A DNA stretch of 64,000 nucleotides from Kibdelosporangium philippinense (GCF_021390435.2 NZ_JAJVCN010000001.1:248001-312000), one strand, 5' to 3'. Shown: positions 44,305 through 53,296, counted from the first letter of the stretch. Numbers and translations: made by a program. Notes: generated by a model not told the origin, from the sequence alone.

Positions 44305-46150
44305 AGTGCTCACGCAGATACGCCAAACCCGCGCGAATGTTCGGCAACTCGCGGCTGACGGCAGGCATGATCTGGCCCGCGCGCCTTGCGCGGACCGCGA
44401 TCACCCAACGTCCGCCCAAATCCCTGACCCAACGAGCGTGTTCCTGTTGTGCCACAGCAGGATCCGGGTCGATCGACTGGCAGTAGGCACGCACGCTTTG
44501 CAACATCAGATACCGAGTGGGCATCTCCCGGGTATCGGCGACCACAACGGACCGAGTGACCAAAGAGGACAATAGCTCCAATGTCGTTTCGCTCTGCCCG
44601 GCAGGCCGGACCGCGTCAGCGGCCTCAAGCGTGAACCCGCCTTCGAAGGGCCACAGGCGAAGCAGCAACGAACGGTCCGAATCGGACAGCAGATCCACGC
44701 TCCACCCGATCGCCGCCTCAAGGGTCGCGTGCGCGGTCAACGACCCCCGAGGCACCGAACCGAGCACGGCGAACCGATCGTCGAGACGTTCAGCGATCTC
44801 GCCAAGTCCGAACATCCGCGCCCGCGCAGCGGCAAGTTCGATCGCCAGCGGCAGCCCGTCCAGCGCCACACTGATCCGGCTCGCCTGCGTCCGTTCGTCG
44901 TCGGTCGGCTGCCACCCTGGCCGAACCGCCTGCACCCGATCCACCAGCAACGCCTCGGCAAACTCCAGCGGCAACGGCTGAACCGCGACCGTGACCTCGC
45001 CATCCACCCCGAGCGGCGCACGACTCGTCGCCAAAACCCGCAGCTCAGGACAGTGCGGAAGCAACGCGACGACGAGATCGGCCACCGCCTCGACAATGTG
45101 CTCGCAGTTGTCCAGAACTAGCAGGCCAGAGCGGTCGCCGATGGCCCGGATGACCGCGGAGACGGGATCGTCCCGAACAGCGACCAGGCCGATCGCATCG
45201 GCCACGACACTGGGCAACTCACCAGATTGACGCACATCGGCCAGCCGTGCGAACCACGGATCGTCGGCATATTCGACGGCGAGCCGAGTCTTGCCGACCC
45301 CGGCCGGGCCAACCAGGCTGATCAGCCGTTGAGTGTGGAACAGGCCGTCGATGGTGTCGATTTCGGAGTGACGGCCGAGGAAAGAAGTCAGCGGCCGCCC
45401 GCTCGGCCGCTTCCGCAGAGATGGATCTTGAGCGAGCACCTGCCGTTCCAAATCCTGCAGCTCAGCGCCCAGATCAACGCCCAATTCCTCGGCAAGCACG
45501 GCCCGAGCACGCCGTAGGGCGGCCAACGCATCGCCCTGCCGTCCAACGCGGTACAAAGCGAGCACCAGCAATGCCCACCGCCGCTCCCGCAAAGGCGCCG
45601 CGCGCACGAGTTCCTCCAGGTCAGGCACGGCGCCCGTGGCATCACCGCTGGACAATCGAGCCGCAGCGCGCTCCTCAAGTGCCACCTCACGCAACTCAGT
45701 CAGGCGACCGCGGGCAGCATCAACCTCGTCCGAATCGGCAAGATCGGCATACGGTTGACCCCGCCACAGCTCCAAAGCCTCGCTCAACCCATGCATCGCC
45801 TCACCAGGCGACAACCCACGACTGACCTCGATCAACTCAGCGAACCGGGAAGCATCGACCGAACCGCGCGCGGCGTCGAACCGATAGCCCAAGCCGTCCC
45901 GTTCCAGCAGGTCACGGCCCTCAGGACCCAACGAACGACGAAGGCGGGAAACGTAGACCTGAAGTGTCGCGGCAGCTTTCGCCGGAGGCTTCGCACCCCA
46001 CACCAGCTCAGCCAGCCGATCGTCGGCAACCACCTGCCCACCAGCGGAAACGAGCGCGGCGAGCAGCCTGCGCGGCAGCGAGCCGCCAAGATCCACCCTG
46101 GTATCCCCGGCGACGACCTCGATCGGTCCCAGCACCCGAACGGCGAGCAC
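44305..46150 (-). pseudogene. 5' part of IS-disrupted SARP-type (BTAD/NB-ARC/TPR) regulator gene
   Basis: The 615 codons before the insertion encode a winged-helix domain (VRVLGPIEVVAGDTRVDLGG...), a BTAD domain (about 95-245; ELGVDLGAELQDLERQV), and an NTPase with Walker A GPAGVGKTRLAVEYA and LLVLDNCEHIVE. The frame then enters IS DNA and adds about 20 foreign residues before stopping at 44243. A truncated protein with intact DNA-binding and BTAD domains could still be made, and truncated SARPs are sometimes active. GTG 46150 start, divergent from the CopC-like gene. Confidence 0.88.
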
Positions 46151-46189
46151 ATCAGTAGCTTACGAGGCTGCCCCAATCGGTCTAATCGG

Positions 46190-46226
46190 TAGTTCCACTG
46201 AGTTCTACGCGGATCGCAGGGAACTA
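46190..46226. promoter_or_regulatory. Interrupted inverted repeat in divergent regulator/copC promoter region
   Basis: TAGTTCC (46190-46196) and GGAACTA (46220-46226) face each other across 23 bp in the 120-bp gap between the disrupted regulator gene and copC. It is a weak operator candidate. The half-sites are perfect but short. Confidence 0.3.
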
Positions 46227-46270
46227 AAGTCTGCTGCCAGCCGACTACCTCAGGCGTGAAGGGCCACCAC

Positions 46271-46879
46271 ATGTTCAAGCGCATGTCCGCCGCACTGCTG
46301 CTCAGCGCGACAGCGCTACTGAGCACCGCCGCCCCTGCGCTCGCGCACACGTCGCTGAAGAGCAGCGATCCGCAGAAGAACTCGTCGATCAATACGGTGC
46401 CGTCCCAAATCCAGCTCACGTTCAGCGAGCCGGTCCAGGTCGAACCTGGCGCGGTGTCGGTCGCGGGCCCAGGCGGCGAGCAGTGGACGGTAGGGCAGGT
46501 GACGGTCGACAAAGCGGTGGTCACGGCACCAGTCACGCCAATTGGACCGGCAGGCCAGTACACGATCAATTGGCGGGTTATTTCCGGAGACGGTCATCCC
46601 CTGACCGGAAAGGTGCCATTCACCCTAACGGTGCCCGCGGCAGCGCCCACTACGACGACCCCGACCACCACCACTTCGCCACCCACGGAGACATCGGCGA
46701 CCCAACCGGGCCAGAACGGATCAGCGGTAGCAACCGCGACACCAACCCCAGCTGCCCAGGAAAACGAAGACAGCGGTGGAATTCCGGCCTGGGTCTGGAT
46801 TGTCGGCGCGATTGTGATTATCGGACTGGGTGTATTCGCGGGCATGAGGTTCGGAAAAGGGAAAACGGCGAAGTCCTGA
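46271..46879 (+). CDS. CopC-domain exported protein with C-terminal membrane anchor
   Basis: A 202-residue protein. A signal peptide ends ALA, leaving an N-terminal His (HTSLKSSDPQKNS), the first Cu(II) ligand of CopC proteins. A DGHPLTGKVPF segment holds the other His. A long Thr/Pro-rich linker (TTTTPTTTTSPP) and one membrane helix (VWIVGAIVIIGLGVFAGM) follow. It probably binds copper outside the membrane and may supply multicopper oxidases, two of which are in this window. I chose ATG 46271 (MFKRMSAALLL), with GAAGGG upstream. Confidence 0.88.
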   Translation: MFKRMSAALLLSATALLSTAAPALAHTSLKSSDPQKNSSINTVPSQIQLTFSEPVQVEPGAVSVAGPGGEQWTVGQVTVDKAVVTAPVTPIGPAGQYTINWRVISGDGHPLTGKVPFTLTVPAAAPTTTTPTTTTSPPTETSATQPGQNGSAVATATPTPAAQENEDSGGIPAWVWIVGAIVIIGLGVFAGMRFGKGKTAKS

Positions 46880-47356
46880 GCGGCCAAGCGCTTGCTCGAC
46901 ACCCCTGTCGAAGGACTGAGTTGACGTTTGGGAGCAACCAAGGCTGCGTTGGCCAGCGGAAACCCGCCGAAGACCGGCCAGGGAGCTGGCCCCCGAACGG
47001 CGTGAAAAGCCCAGTCACCCCAAGCGGAGGTGCGGCCGCGGCCGCAGGCCCTGCCCGTATTTTTGGTTCTGCTTTGCGGCTGCTCGAAAAATGGACGCAG
47101 TCTCCATCGGGACCACAATGGCAGTAGCCAGGCTGTGTGCTTCACATCAAATCGCATTGTGGGGAGCGGCGCCGGGCCCGGGAATTTCGCCACCGTAGGA
47201 TTCCGGTCGATGAATCTACGGGGTGAAAAACTCATATAGGGGCACACAATCCCTCATTTTGGCCTCATGGCCCGCTCACTGGTGCGCGCTCCAGCACACT
47301 GCGAATCTGGTTCCCATCTGCGGATTACCGGGTTCGTTCGAGTACTGGAGGTCGAG
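46880..47356 (+). other. 477-bp intergenic region upstream of the StrR-like gene
   Basis: I see no convincing coding sequence here. The region is lower in GC than the genes around it toward the right. An in-frame extension of the StrR-like gene back to 47267 is possible. AT-rich spots near 47226-47236 (AAAACTCATATAGG) could hold a promoter. The length suggests a regulated leader for the pathway regulator. Confidence 0.4.
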
Positions 47357-48346
47357 GTGACCAACTTCGCTGCTGTCAGCCTTCCGCGGGAAGATTTCGA
47401 CTGCCTCGACAGTAACGTGAGCGCTTCCGCGGTGGTGCGGATTCCGATCAGGGCGCTGCGTGTGGCCGGGTCGCCCAGGATCGCGGGTGAGAACCTGGAA
47501 CACGTCCGCGTCCTCGCCGACACGCCGGACGAACTCCCGCCGATCATCGTGCACCGGCAGACGATGCGCGTGATTGACGGGGTGCATCGCTTGCGGGCAG
47601 CCAAACTCCGCAATCAGCACGACATCGCGGTCCGCTTCTTCGACGGCGACGAAGCCGACGCGTTCGTCCTCGCGGTACGCGCGAACGTCTCGCACGGGCT
47701 GCCACTGTCCTTAGCGGAACGCAAATCTGCCGCGAAGAACATCGTGCTGAGCCATCCACATTGGTCAGACCGGTTGATCGCGAGTGTGACTGGCTTGTCT
47801 GCCAAGACAATCGGCGAGGTGCGGCGCGGTGCCAAGGTTCCGCAGCCGGATAGCCGGATTGGCCAGGATGGCAGGGTCCGCCCGATCAACAGCCTGGAGA
47901 AGCGCAGGCAGGCGATGAACCTCATGCGGCAGAACCCAAATCTGTCGCTCCGCCAAGTCGCCAAGGCCGCGGGCATCTCGCCGGAAACGGCACGAGCTGT
48001 CCGAGCCAGGTTGTTGCGCGGCGAGGATCCGACGATCCGCAAGCCGAGCAACGTCAAGAAGGTCGAAGAAAAGCGTCAGCCGCAAACCCGTGCGCCGCAA
48101 CCATTGCCGCTACCGGACCGTGTGACGATCATGCGGTACCTGCGCACCGATCCGACGCTCCGGTTCTCCGAAACCGGTCGGACTTTGCTGCGCCTGCTTG
48201 ACGTGCACGCGATGAGCAACGACCGATGGGCTTTGCTGGTCCGCAATGTGCCGCCGCACGCCAGGGGAACGATCGCCCAAGCGGCGCTGGAATGCGCGAG
48301 GGTCTGGCGCACGGTCGCTGAGCAGTTGGAAAGAACGGCGCCCTAG
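47357..48346 (+). CDS. StrR/ParB-type transcriptional regulator of the phenazine cluster
   Basis: A 329-residue protein. The ParB-like N-terminal domain (VRIPIRALRVAGSPRIAGENLEHVRVLAD; PPIIVHRQTMRVIDGVHRLRAAKL) and the central helix-turn-helix (LSLRQVAKAAGISPETARAVRARL) are the StrR/NovG pattern of pathway-specific activators. I chose GTG 47357, with GGAG at 47347-47350, over an upstream start at 47267. It lies 15 bp before phzD and may be co-transcribed. StrR proteins bind GTTCGA-type inverted repeats; no clear match was seen near the phz promoters. Confidence 0.88.
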   Translation: MTNFAAVSLPREDFDCLDSNVSASAVVRIPIRALRVAGSPRIAGENLEHVRVLADTPDELPPIIVHRQTMRVIDGVHRLRAAKLRNQHDIAVRFFDGDEADAFVLAVRANVSHGLPLSLAERKSAAKNIVLSHPHWSDRLIASVTGLSAKTIGEVRRGAKVPQPDSRIGQDGRVRPINSLEKRRQAMNLMRQNPNLSLRQVAKAAGISPETARAVRARLLRGEDPTIRKPSNVKKVEEKRQPQTRAPQPLPLPDRVTIMRYLRTDPTLRFSETGRTLLRLLDVHAMSNDRWALLVRNVPPHARGTIAQAALECARVWRTVAEQLERTAP

Positions 48347-48361
48347 CAAGGAGAAAACACA

Positions 48362-48985
48362 ATGGTGGGGATTCCCGCGATCGCGCCGTACCCGATGCCT
48401 GCGATCGCCGATCTGCCCCCGAACACCGCGACCTGGCTCACCGACCCCGCACGTGCGGTGTTGTTGATCCACGACATGCAGCGCTACTTCCTCCGGCCCT
48501 TCCCGGACAGCCTTGCCCACCAACTCGTCGGCAACATCGCGACGCTCGTCGACCGCTGCCGTGAGCTCCAAGTTCCGGTGGCGTACACGGCTCAACCCGG
48601 TGGCATGACGCCGCAACAACGCGGGCTGCTCAAGGACTTTTGGGGACCTGGCATGCGGGTCGAGCCGGTCGACCGTGAAGTCGTCGAACCCTTGACGCCG
48701 CAACCGGAAGACTGGGTCTTCACCAAGTGGCGCTATAGCGCGTTCCACCGCTCGAACCTGCTGGCCAGAATGCGGGAACAGCGCCGGGATCAGCTGATCA
48801 TCTGCGGTGTCTACGCGCACGTCGGCGTGTTGATGAGCGCGGTCGACGCCTTCACCAACGACATCCAGGCTTTCATGGTCGCGGACGCGGTCGCTGACTT
48901 CAACGAGGACTACCACCGGATGGCCATCACGTACGCCGCCGAGCGGTGCGCGGTCGTGTTGACGACCAAGGAGGTCCTGCCGTAA
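48362..48985 (+). CDS. phzD: Phenazine biosynthesis isochorismatase-family hydrolase PhzD
   Basis: A 207-residue protein matching PhzD throughout. It hydrolyses 2-amino-2-deoxyisochorismate to trans-2,3-dihydro-3-hydroxyanthranilate and pyruvate. Asp38 ([11 protein letters not shown]) and Lys122 (FTKWRYSAF) are at the same numbers as in the known Pseudomonas enzyme. [11 protein letters not shown] and [17 protein letters not shown] are also typical. AAGGAG at 48348-48353 fits ATG 48362. It overlaps phzE by one base. Confidence 0.96.
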   Translation: MVGIPAIAPYPMPAIADLPPNTATWLTDPARAVLLIHDMQRYFLRPFPDSLAHQLVGNIATLVDRCRELQVPVAYTAQPGGMTPQQRGLLKDFWGPGMRVEPVDREVVEPLTPQPEDWVFTKWRYSAFHRSNLLARMREQRRDQLIICGVYAHVGVLMSAVDAFTNDIQAFMVADAVADFNEDYHRMAITYAAERCAVVLTTKEVLP

Positions 48986-50823
48986 TGGACCTGCTCGACC
49001 GGGTACTGGCCGCCGAGCCACCGCCATTCGCTTTGCTGCACCGGCCGTCGACCATCGGCCACGACCGGCTGGACGTCTTGGTCGGCGAGGTGTCCACACC
49101 GGACAAACTAGGCGACATCCCACTCGAACCAGCCTCTGAACCCGGCCACGAAGTCCTTGTCGTAGTGCCATACCGGCAGCTGGCCGAGCGTGGATTCGAC
49201 TTCCTTGACGACGGTTCGCCGTTGATCGCATTGCGGGTGACCGAGCAGGCCGTCATTCCGATGCACGAAGTGCTCGCGCGGATTCCGGTTGTCCCGATCA
49301 AGCTCGCCGGTGGACACTTCGACGTTGGCGATGAGACCTACGCCAACACTGTCCGTGCCATTGTCGAGGACGAGATCGGCGAGGGAACCGGCGCGAACTT
49401 CGTCATCAAACGTTCCTACATCGCCAACATCACCGGATACCGTGCAGCCAGCGCGCTGACCTTCTTCCGGCGGCTCTGTGAACACGAGTCGGGCGCCTAC
49501 TGGACGTTCATCGTCCACACTGGAACCCACACTTTCATCGGCGCCACACCGGAAAGGCACGTCAGCTTACATGACGGCGTCGCGGTGATGAACCCGATCA
49601 GTGGCACTTATCGTTACCCGCCGACTGGGCCGACACTCGCCGGTTTGATGGAGTTCCTCAGCGATACCAAGGAAAACGACGAACTGCACATGGTCGTCGA
49701 CGAGGAACTCAAGATGATGGCCCGAATCTGCGACGGTGGTGGCCGGGTCGTCGGCCCGTTCCTCAAGGAAATGGCCCGGCTCGCGCACACCGAGTACTTC
49801 ATCTCCGGGAAGTCCACACGCGACCCGCGGCAGATCCTGTGGGAGACGATGTTCGCGCCAACTGTGACCGGTAGTCCACTGGAGAGCGCGTGCCGTGTGA
49901 TCAGCCGGTATGAGCAGCGTGGCCGCGGTTACTACAGCGGTGTGCTCGCGTTGATCGGCCGCAATCCCGGCGGATCAAGGGCGATGGACTCCGCGATCAT
50001 GATCAGGACCGCGGACATCGAGCACACCGGTCGTGTCAAGATCAGCGTAGGCGCGACGCTTGTCCGGCACTCGGATCCATTGTCCGAAGTGGAGGAAACG
50101 CGCGCGAAGGCTGCTGGGCTGCTTGCCGCGTTCGATGTCGGGAAACGTAACCAGTTCAGCGACGATCCCGATGTGCAGGCAGCCTTACAGCAGCGAACCA
50201 CCGGCCTGGCGGACTTCTGGCTCGACGGAACCCTCGCGGCACTGCCGGATCCAGGTCTGCATGGCCTGGAAGTGCTGGTTGTCGACGCCGAGGACACATT
50301 CACCGCGATGATCGCGCACCAGCTGCGCTCGCTCGGCCTTTGTGTGCGGGTCAAACGTTTCGACGAACCGTACACATGGGACAACGCCGACCTCGTCGTG
50401 ATGGGTCCCGGCCCAGGAGATCCGTTGGACATGGCGCATCCGCGGATCGCTCACCTGCACAACGCGATCGGCCAGCTGCTGACCGAGCGCCGCAAGTTCG
50501 TCGCGGTCTGCTTGAGCCATCAGGTACTCAGCCGCCAGCTCGGGCTGAACGTGTATCGCTGTGACGTGTCCAATCAGGGCACTCAGAAGGAGATCGACCT
50601 GTTCGGTGACCACGAGGTTGTCGGCTTCTACAACGCCTTCGCTGCCCGAAGCGATGAGGACAAGGTCGGCGAGGTCGAGATCTGCCGCGATGTCAGCACG
50701 GGCGAGGTCCATGCCTTGCGCGGACCGCACTTCGCGTCGATGCAGTTCCACGCCGAGTCCGTGCTGACCCTCGACGGGCCGCGCATCCTGGCCACCCGGA
50801 TCAAGGAGGTGCTCGACCGATGA
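48985..50823 (+). CDS. phzE: 2-amino-2-deoxyisochorismate synthase PhzE
   Basis: A 612-residue fusion. The N-terminal chorismate-using domain (about 1-400; FVIKRSYIANITGY; GSPLESACRVISRYEQRGRGYYSGVLALIG) is followed by a glutamine amidotransferase (about 430-612; nucleophile Cys in AVCLSHQVLSRQLG, FHAESVLTLDG). It converts chorismate and glutamine to ADIC, the first committed phenazine step. The opening LLDRVLAAEPPPFALLHRP is characteristic of PhzE, not TrpE. ATG 48985 overlaps the phzD stop, and it overlaps the next gene by 4 bp. Confidence 0.96.
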   Translation: MDLLDRVLAAEPPPFALLHRPSTIGHDRLDVLVGEVSTPDKLGDIPLEPASEPGHEVLVVVPYRQLAERGFDFLDDGSPLIALRVTEQAVIPMHEVLARIPVVPIKLAGGHFDVGDETYANTVRAIVEDEIGEGTGANFVIKRSYIANITGYRAASALTFFRRLCEHESGAYWTFIVHTGTHTFIGATPERHVSLHDGVAVMNPISGTYRYPPTGPTLAGLMEFLSDTKENDELHMVVDEELKMMARICDGGGRVVGPFLKEMARLAHTEYFISGKSTRDPRQILWETMFAPTVTGSPLESACRVISRYEQRGRGYYSGVLALIGRNPGGSRAMDSAIMIRTADIEHTGRVKISVGATLVRHSDPLSEVEETRAKAAGLLAAFDVGKRNQFSDDPDVQAALQQRTTGLADFWLDGTLAALPDPGLHGLEVLVVDAEDTFTAMIAHQLRSLGLCVRVKRFDEPYTWDNADLVVMGPGPGDPLDMAHPRIAHLHNAIGQLLTERRKFVAVCLSHQVLSRQLGLNVYRCDVSNQGTQKEIDLFGDHEVVGFYNAFAARSDEDKVGEVEICRDVSTGEVHALRGPHFASMQFHAESVLTLDGPRILATRIKEVLDR

Positions 50824-51125
50824 AAGCGACAATCGCCTGGTGGGACCTGACCCATTCGACCCAGACCATCGACTCCTTGCGGGATTACCTGCGCAACGAA
50901 GGCGTCAAACCCTGGGCGGACGTGCCCGGCCTGCGTCTGAAGGTCTGGATCGCCGACCACGCGGGCAACAGGTGGGGCGCGGTGATGTTGTGGGACACCC
51001 CACCCGCCCCTGACCAGCAATTACCCCCGCACAAAGCAGCCGAGTTGATCGGCTACCCGCCGACCGAGCGAATCCGGTTCGACGTCGAGGCCAGCGTCGA
51101 CGGCGGGGTGGTGGAGCTGCCGTGA
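50820..51125 (+). CDS. 101-residue protein in phz operon (possible ABM/YdhR-like fold)
   Basis: It overlaps both phzE (ATGA) and phzG (GTGA), so it is tightly coupled to the core pathway. The middle, GLRLKVWIADHAGNRWGAVMLW, resembles the beta-strand pattern of small dimeric monooxygenase-like proteins such as YdhR (GFLWKVW...). The remainder has no recognised motif. It could help in the oxidation or condensation steps, or be a structural partner. It is not one of the standard phz products. Confidence 0.7.
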   Translation: MKATIAWWDLTHSTQTIDSLRDYLRNEGVKPWADVPGLRLKVWIADHAGNRWGAVMLWDTPPAPDQQLPPHKAAELIGYPPTERIRFDVEASVDGGVVELP

Positions 51126-51709
51126 CTGAGTTCGATCACCCACCCGCCGACCCGATGGAGTTGTTCGCCGCCTGGTTCGCAGCGGCGAAGGAGGCAGTCC
51201 GCGAGCCGGGCGTGGTGGCCCTGGCCACGGCAAATGCCGACGGCGTGGTGTCCAACCGAATCGTGCAAACGATCAAGCTCACGGACACCGGCTGGGTGTT
51301 CACGAGCCACGCAGGCAGCCAAAAAGGCCAGGACATCGCGGCGACCGGGTGGGCATCGGGGGTGTTCTACTGGCGCGAGACGAGCCAGCAACTGATCATT
51401 GCCGGGCAGGTGGCCCGACTGTCCGATGAGGACTGCGACGAGCTGTGGTTCGCCCGCGATCCCAGCACGCACCCGATGTCCGTCGCCGCTTCCCAGAGCG
51501 CCTTGCTTGAGGACGAGGAGGCCTTGCGGGCCCGCGCCCAGCAGCTGGCCGACAGCGCGCAAACGCTTGCGCGCCCGGTCGAGTGGCTGGGCTACGAGCT
51601 GGTCCCATCCATCGTCGAGTTCTGGAAAGGCAGCAAGGACAGGCTGCACCGACGGCTGAGATACGACCGAAACGGCCACGGCTGGACAAGCCGCCGCCTA
51701 CAGCCCTAG
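51122..51709 (+). CDS. phzG: Phenazine biosynthesis FMN-dependent oxidase PhzG
   Basis: A 195-residue split-barrel flavoprotein of the pyridoxamine-phosphate-oxidase group. VVALATANADGVVSNRIVQTIKL and GWVFTSHAGSQKGQDIAAT contact FMN, and IVEFWKGSKDRLHRRLRYDR is the typical C-terminal end. PhzG oxidises the tricyclic phenazine precursors after PhzB condensation. GTG 51122 overlaps the preceding gene. It is convergent with phzF, separated by 179 bp that hold a tandem repeat. Confidence 0.94.
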   Translation: MTEFDHPPADPMELFAAWFAAAKEAVREPGVVALATANADGVVSNRIVQTIKLTDTGWVFTSHAGSQKGQDIAATGWASGVFYWRETSQQLIIAGQVARLSDEDCDELWFARDPSTHPMSVAASQSALLEDEEALRARAQQLADSAQTLARPVEWLGYELVPSIVEFWKGSKDRLHRRLRYDRNGHGWTSRRLQP

Positions 51710-51739
51710 AAGTACCGGCACGTGGCGAACTTCGAACCG

Positions 51740-51827
51740 CCGTGTCCACCGTTCCGGAACACCGTGTCGACCGTTGCGGAACACCGTGTCGACCATTCCG
51801 GAACACCGTGTCGACCATTCCTGCACA
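51740..51827. repeat. Four tandem 22-bp repeats between phzG and phzF
   Basis: Units start at 51740, 51762, 51784 and 51806 and share CCGTGTCGACC-TTCCGGAACA with few changes. Each holds GTCGAC (or its variant) and a TTCCGGAA-type palindrome. They lie between convergent genes. There are no spacers, so it is not CRISPR. The function is unknown. Confidence 0.88.
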
Positions 51828-51888
51828 GGTCAGCTGATGGCTCCAACTCCGGAGGGAGGGAGCCCGTGCATCGGCGTCACGTCGGCGT

Positions 51889-52725
51889 CTAGATCAGCAT
51901 TGTCCCCCGCGCGATCACGACGGCCTGGCCTGACACTTCGACAAGGCCAATCTCGTTCGCGGCGCCAGTTACCTGCGCGTACATCTTCGACGTCCGACCC
52001 ATCTCAACCCCTTGCTGGACCTCGATCCTCGTCCCGAACGGCACAAGGCCGTGCCTGCCGAGGTGGATCGCGAGCGGTCCGGCGGCCGATCCGGTCGCCG
52101 CGTCCTCCGCGACACCGTAAGCGGGGGAGAACATCCGCATCCGCCACTCGGATCCCGCGCCCGCGAAGCAGTTCGCGGCCATGTCCAAGTGGTCGGCCAG
52201 CATCAGCAGATCTGGCCGGAGCGCCGACAACGCCCGAACATTGGGCAGACCGACGAATACGTGCCGGGGCCCGTTCCGGTATACCTCAATCGGCAGGGTT
52301 GAGGTTTCCAAGCCGAGGGCTTCGAGTAAATGCGGGGCTTTCTCGTACGGCTGCCATTCTGGAATCGGCTGCCGCATTCGTGCCCATTGCACTTTTCCGT
52401 CGACTCGATCCAATTCGAACGGGACGAGACCCATGCCGGTTTCCATGATTATGCTGATCTTGTCGGTCAGCTCGCCGATGACGAACGCCGTGCCCATCGT
52501 CGGGTGTCCGGCGAACGGCAGCTCGTTGACCGGCGTGAAGATCCGAAGCCGCACGTCGCCGCCACTTTCTGGCGGCATCACGAACACCGTCTCCGACAGG
52601 TTCAGCTCGCGTGCGATCCGCTGCATCCGCTCGGCCGGGATATCGGCTGCGTCCAGGAAAACGGCGAGCGGGTTGCCTTCGAGCATGGTGTCGGTGAATA
52701 CGTCAGCGACCACGTAGTCATGCAT
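51889..52725 (-). CDS. phzF: trans-2,3-dihydro-3-hydroxyanthranilate isomerase PhzF
   Basis: A 278-residue two-lobed isomerase. The catalytic residues sit at the numbers of the known enzyme: Glu45 (LNLSETVF), His74 (FAGHPTMG) and Asp208 (EDAATGSAAG). It isomerises DHHA to the aminoketone that dimerises. ATG 52725 start. It is on the opposite strand from the other phz genes and divergent from phzB, with a shared 103-bp promoter region that carries a perfect inverted repeat. Confidence 0.95.
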   Translation of the reverse strand: MHDYVVADVFTDTMLEGNPLAVFLDAADIPAERMQRIARELNLSETVFVMPPESGGDVRLRIFTPVNELPFAGHPTMGTAFVIGELTDKISIIMETGMGLVPFELDRVDGKVQWARMRQPIPEWQPYEKAPHLLEALGLETSTLPIEVYRNGPRHVFVGLPNVRALSALRPDLLMLADHLDMAANCFAGAGSEWRMRMFSPAYGVAEDAATGSAAGPLAIHLGRHGLVPFGTRIEVQQGVEMGRTSKMYAQVTGAANEIGLVEVSGQAVVIARGTMLI

Positions 52726-52753
52726 TCTTCGACGCTAGCTTCGCGGTCCGGCG

Positions 52754-52779
52754 CATGTCCAACTCCGTGGTTGGACATG
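52754..52779. promoter_or_regulatory. Operator-like perfect inverted repeat between phzF and phzB
   Basis: CATGTCCAAC (52754-52763), 6 bp, GTTGGACATG (52770-52779) is a perfect 10-bp inverted repeat. It lies directly upstream of the phzB -35 box (52782) and 28 bp before the phzF start on the other strand, so a bound protein could control both. Confidence 0.7.
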
Positions 52780-52781
52780 GT

Positions 52782-52811
52782 TTGACAATTTTACCGGCCA
52801 GTCGTTACCAA
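52782..52811 (+). promoter_or_regulatory. Predicted phzB promoter
   Basis: TTGACA (52782-52787), an 18-bp gap, and TACCAA (52806-52811). The -35 is a consensus match and the -10 is fair. The ribosome site CCGGAGG and ATG 52829 follow. Confidence 0.55.
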
Positions 52812-52828
52812 TAGTCCGGAGGTCCGAA

Positions 52829-53287
52829 ATGAATGACACTGAGCTGCGGCGAATCCATCGCGCGGTCGTCGAGGACTACCTGGGCAGGCAGGGCGAGAAC
52901 CGGCTGACCCGCTACCTGCTCTTCACACCGGACGGCAGCGCCGGACTGTACACAGGGGACACCGGGCAGCCGATCGTGTCGGTCGGCCACGAGAAACTCA
53001 AGGCGCACGGCGAATGGTCGCTGCGGATGTTCCCCGACTGGGTCTGGTTCAACATCGAGATCTTCGAAACCCAGGACCCGAACCGGTTCTGGGCCGAATG
53101 CGACGGCGAAGGCAAGATCCTCTACCCGGCCTACCCGCCCGGCCACTACCGCAACCACTTCATCCACTCCTTCGACCTGCGTGACGGCAAAATCGCCGTC
53201 CAGCGCGAGTTCATGAACCCGTTCAACCAGCTCAGGGCGCTTGGCATCGAGGTACCGGTGATCAACCGCGGCGGCATCCCGACATAG
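52829..53287 (+). CDS. phzB: Phenazine biosynthesis condensing protein PhzA/PhzB
   Basis: A 152-residue NTF2-like protein matching PhzA/B (YLGRQGENRLTRYLLFTPDG; RMFPDWVW; HFIHSFDLRDGKI; REFMNPFNQLRALGI). The catalytic His60 and Glu127 keep the 67-residue spacing of His73 and Glu140 in the known enzymes. It catalyses pairing of two PhzF products into the tricycle. There is a single copy here, as in other actinomycete clusters. GGAGG precedes ATG 52829. A methyltransferase follows 9 bp later. Confidence 0.95.
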   Translation: MNDTELRRIHRAVVEDYLGRQGENRLTRYLLFTPDGSAGLYTGDTGQPIVSVGHEKLKAHGEWSLRMFPDWVWFNIEIFETQDPNRFWAECDGEGKILYPAYPPGHYRNHFIHSFDLRDGKIAVQREFMNPFNQLRALGIEVPVINRGGIPT

Positions 53288-53296
53288 GAGTCTGTT

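Larger units (their letters stand above)
42995..44308 (+). mobile_element. IS3-family insertion sequence with 4-bp target duplication
   Basis: The element spans 42999-44304 (1,306 bp), flanked by AGTG direct repeats (42995-42998 and 44305-44308). Its ends are imperfect inverted repeats of 26 bp with 20 matches, reading TGTGCTTCCCCTC and TGTCAATCCCCTC at their outer parts and CGTGGAGAC at their inner parts. They begin with TG, as is usual for IS3 elements. It carries overlapping orfA and orfB. It looks complete and recent. Confidence 0.93.

Noticed and set aside
48985..50823. Anthranilate synthase (TrpE-TrpG fusion) that could feed the trpD-like gene
   Set aside because: The N-terminus, full-length similarity and coupling to phzD identify PhzE, which makes ADIC and not anthranilate.
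51740..51827. CRISPR array
   Set aside because: The repeats are directly adjacent with no spacers, units are only 22 bp, and no cas genes are present.
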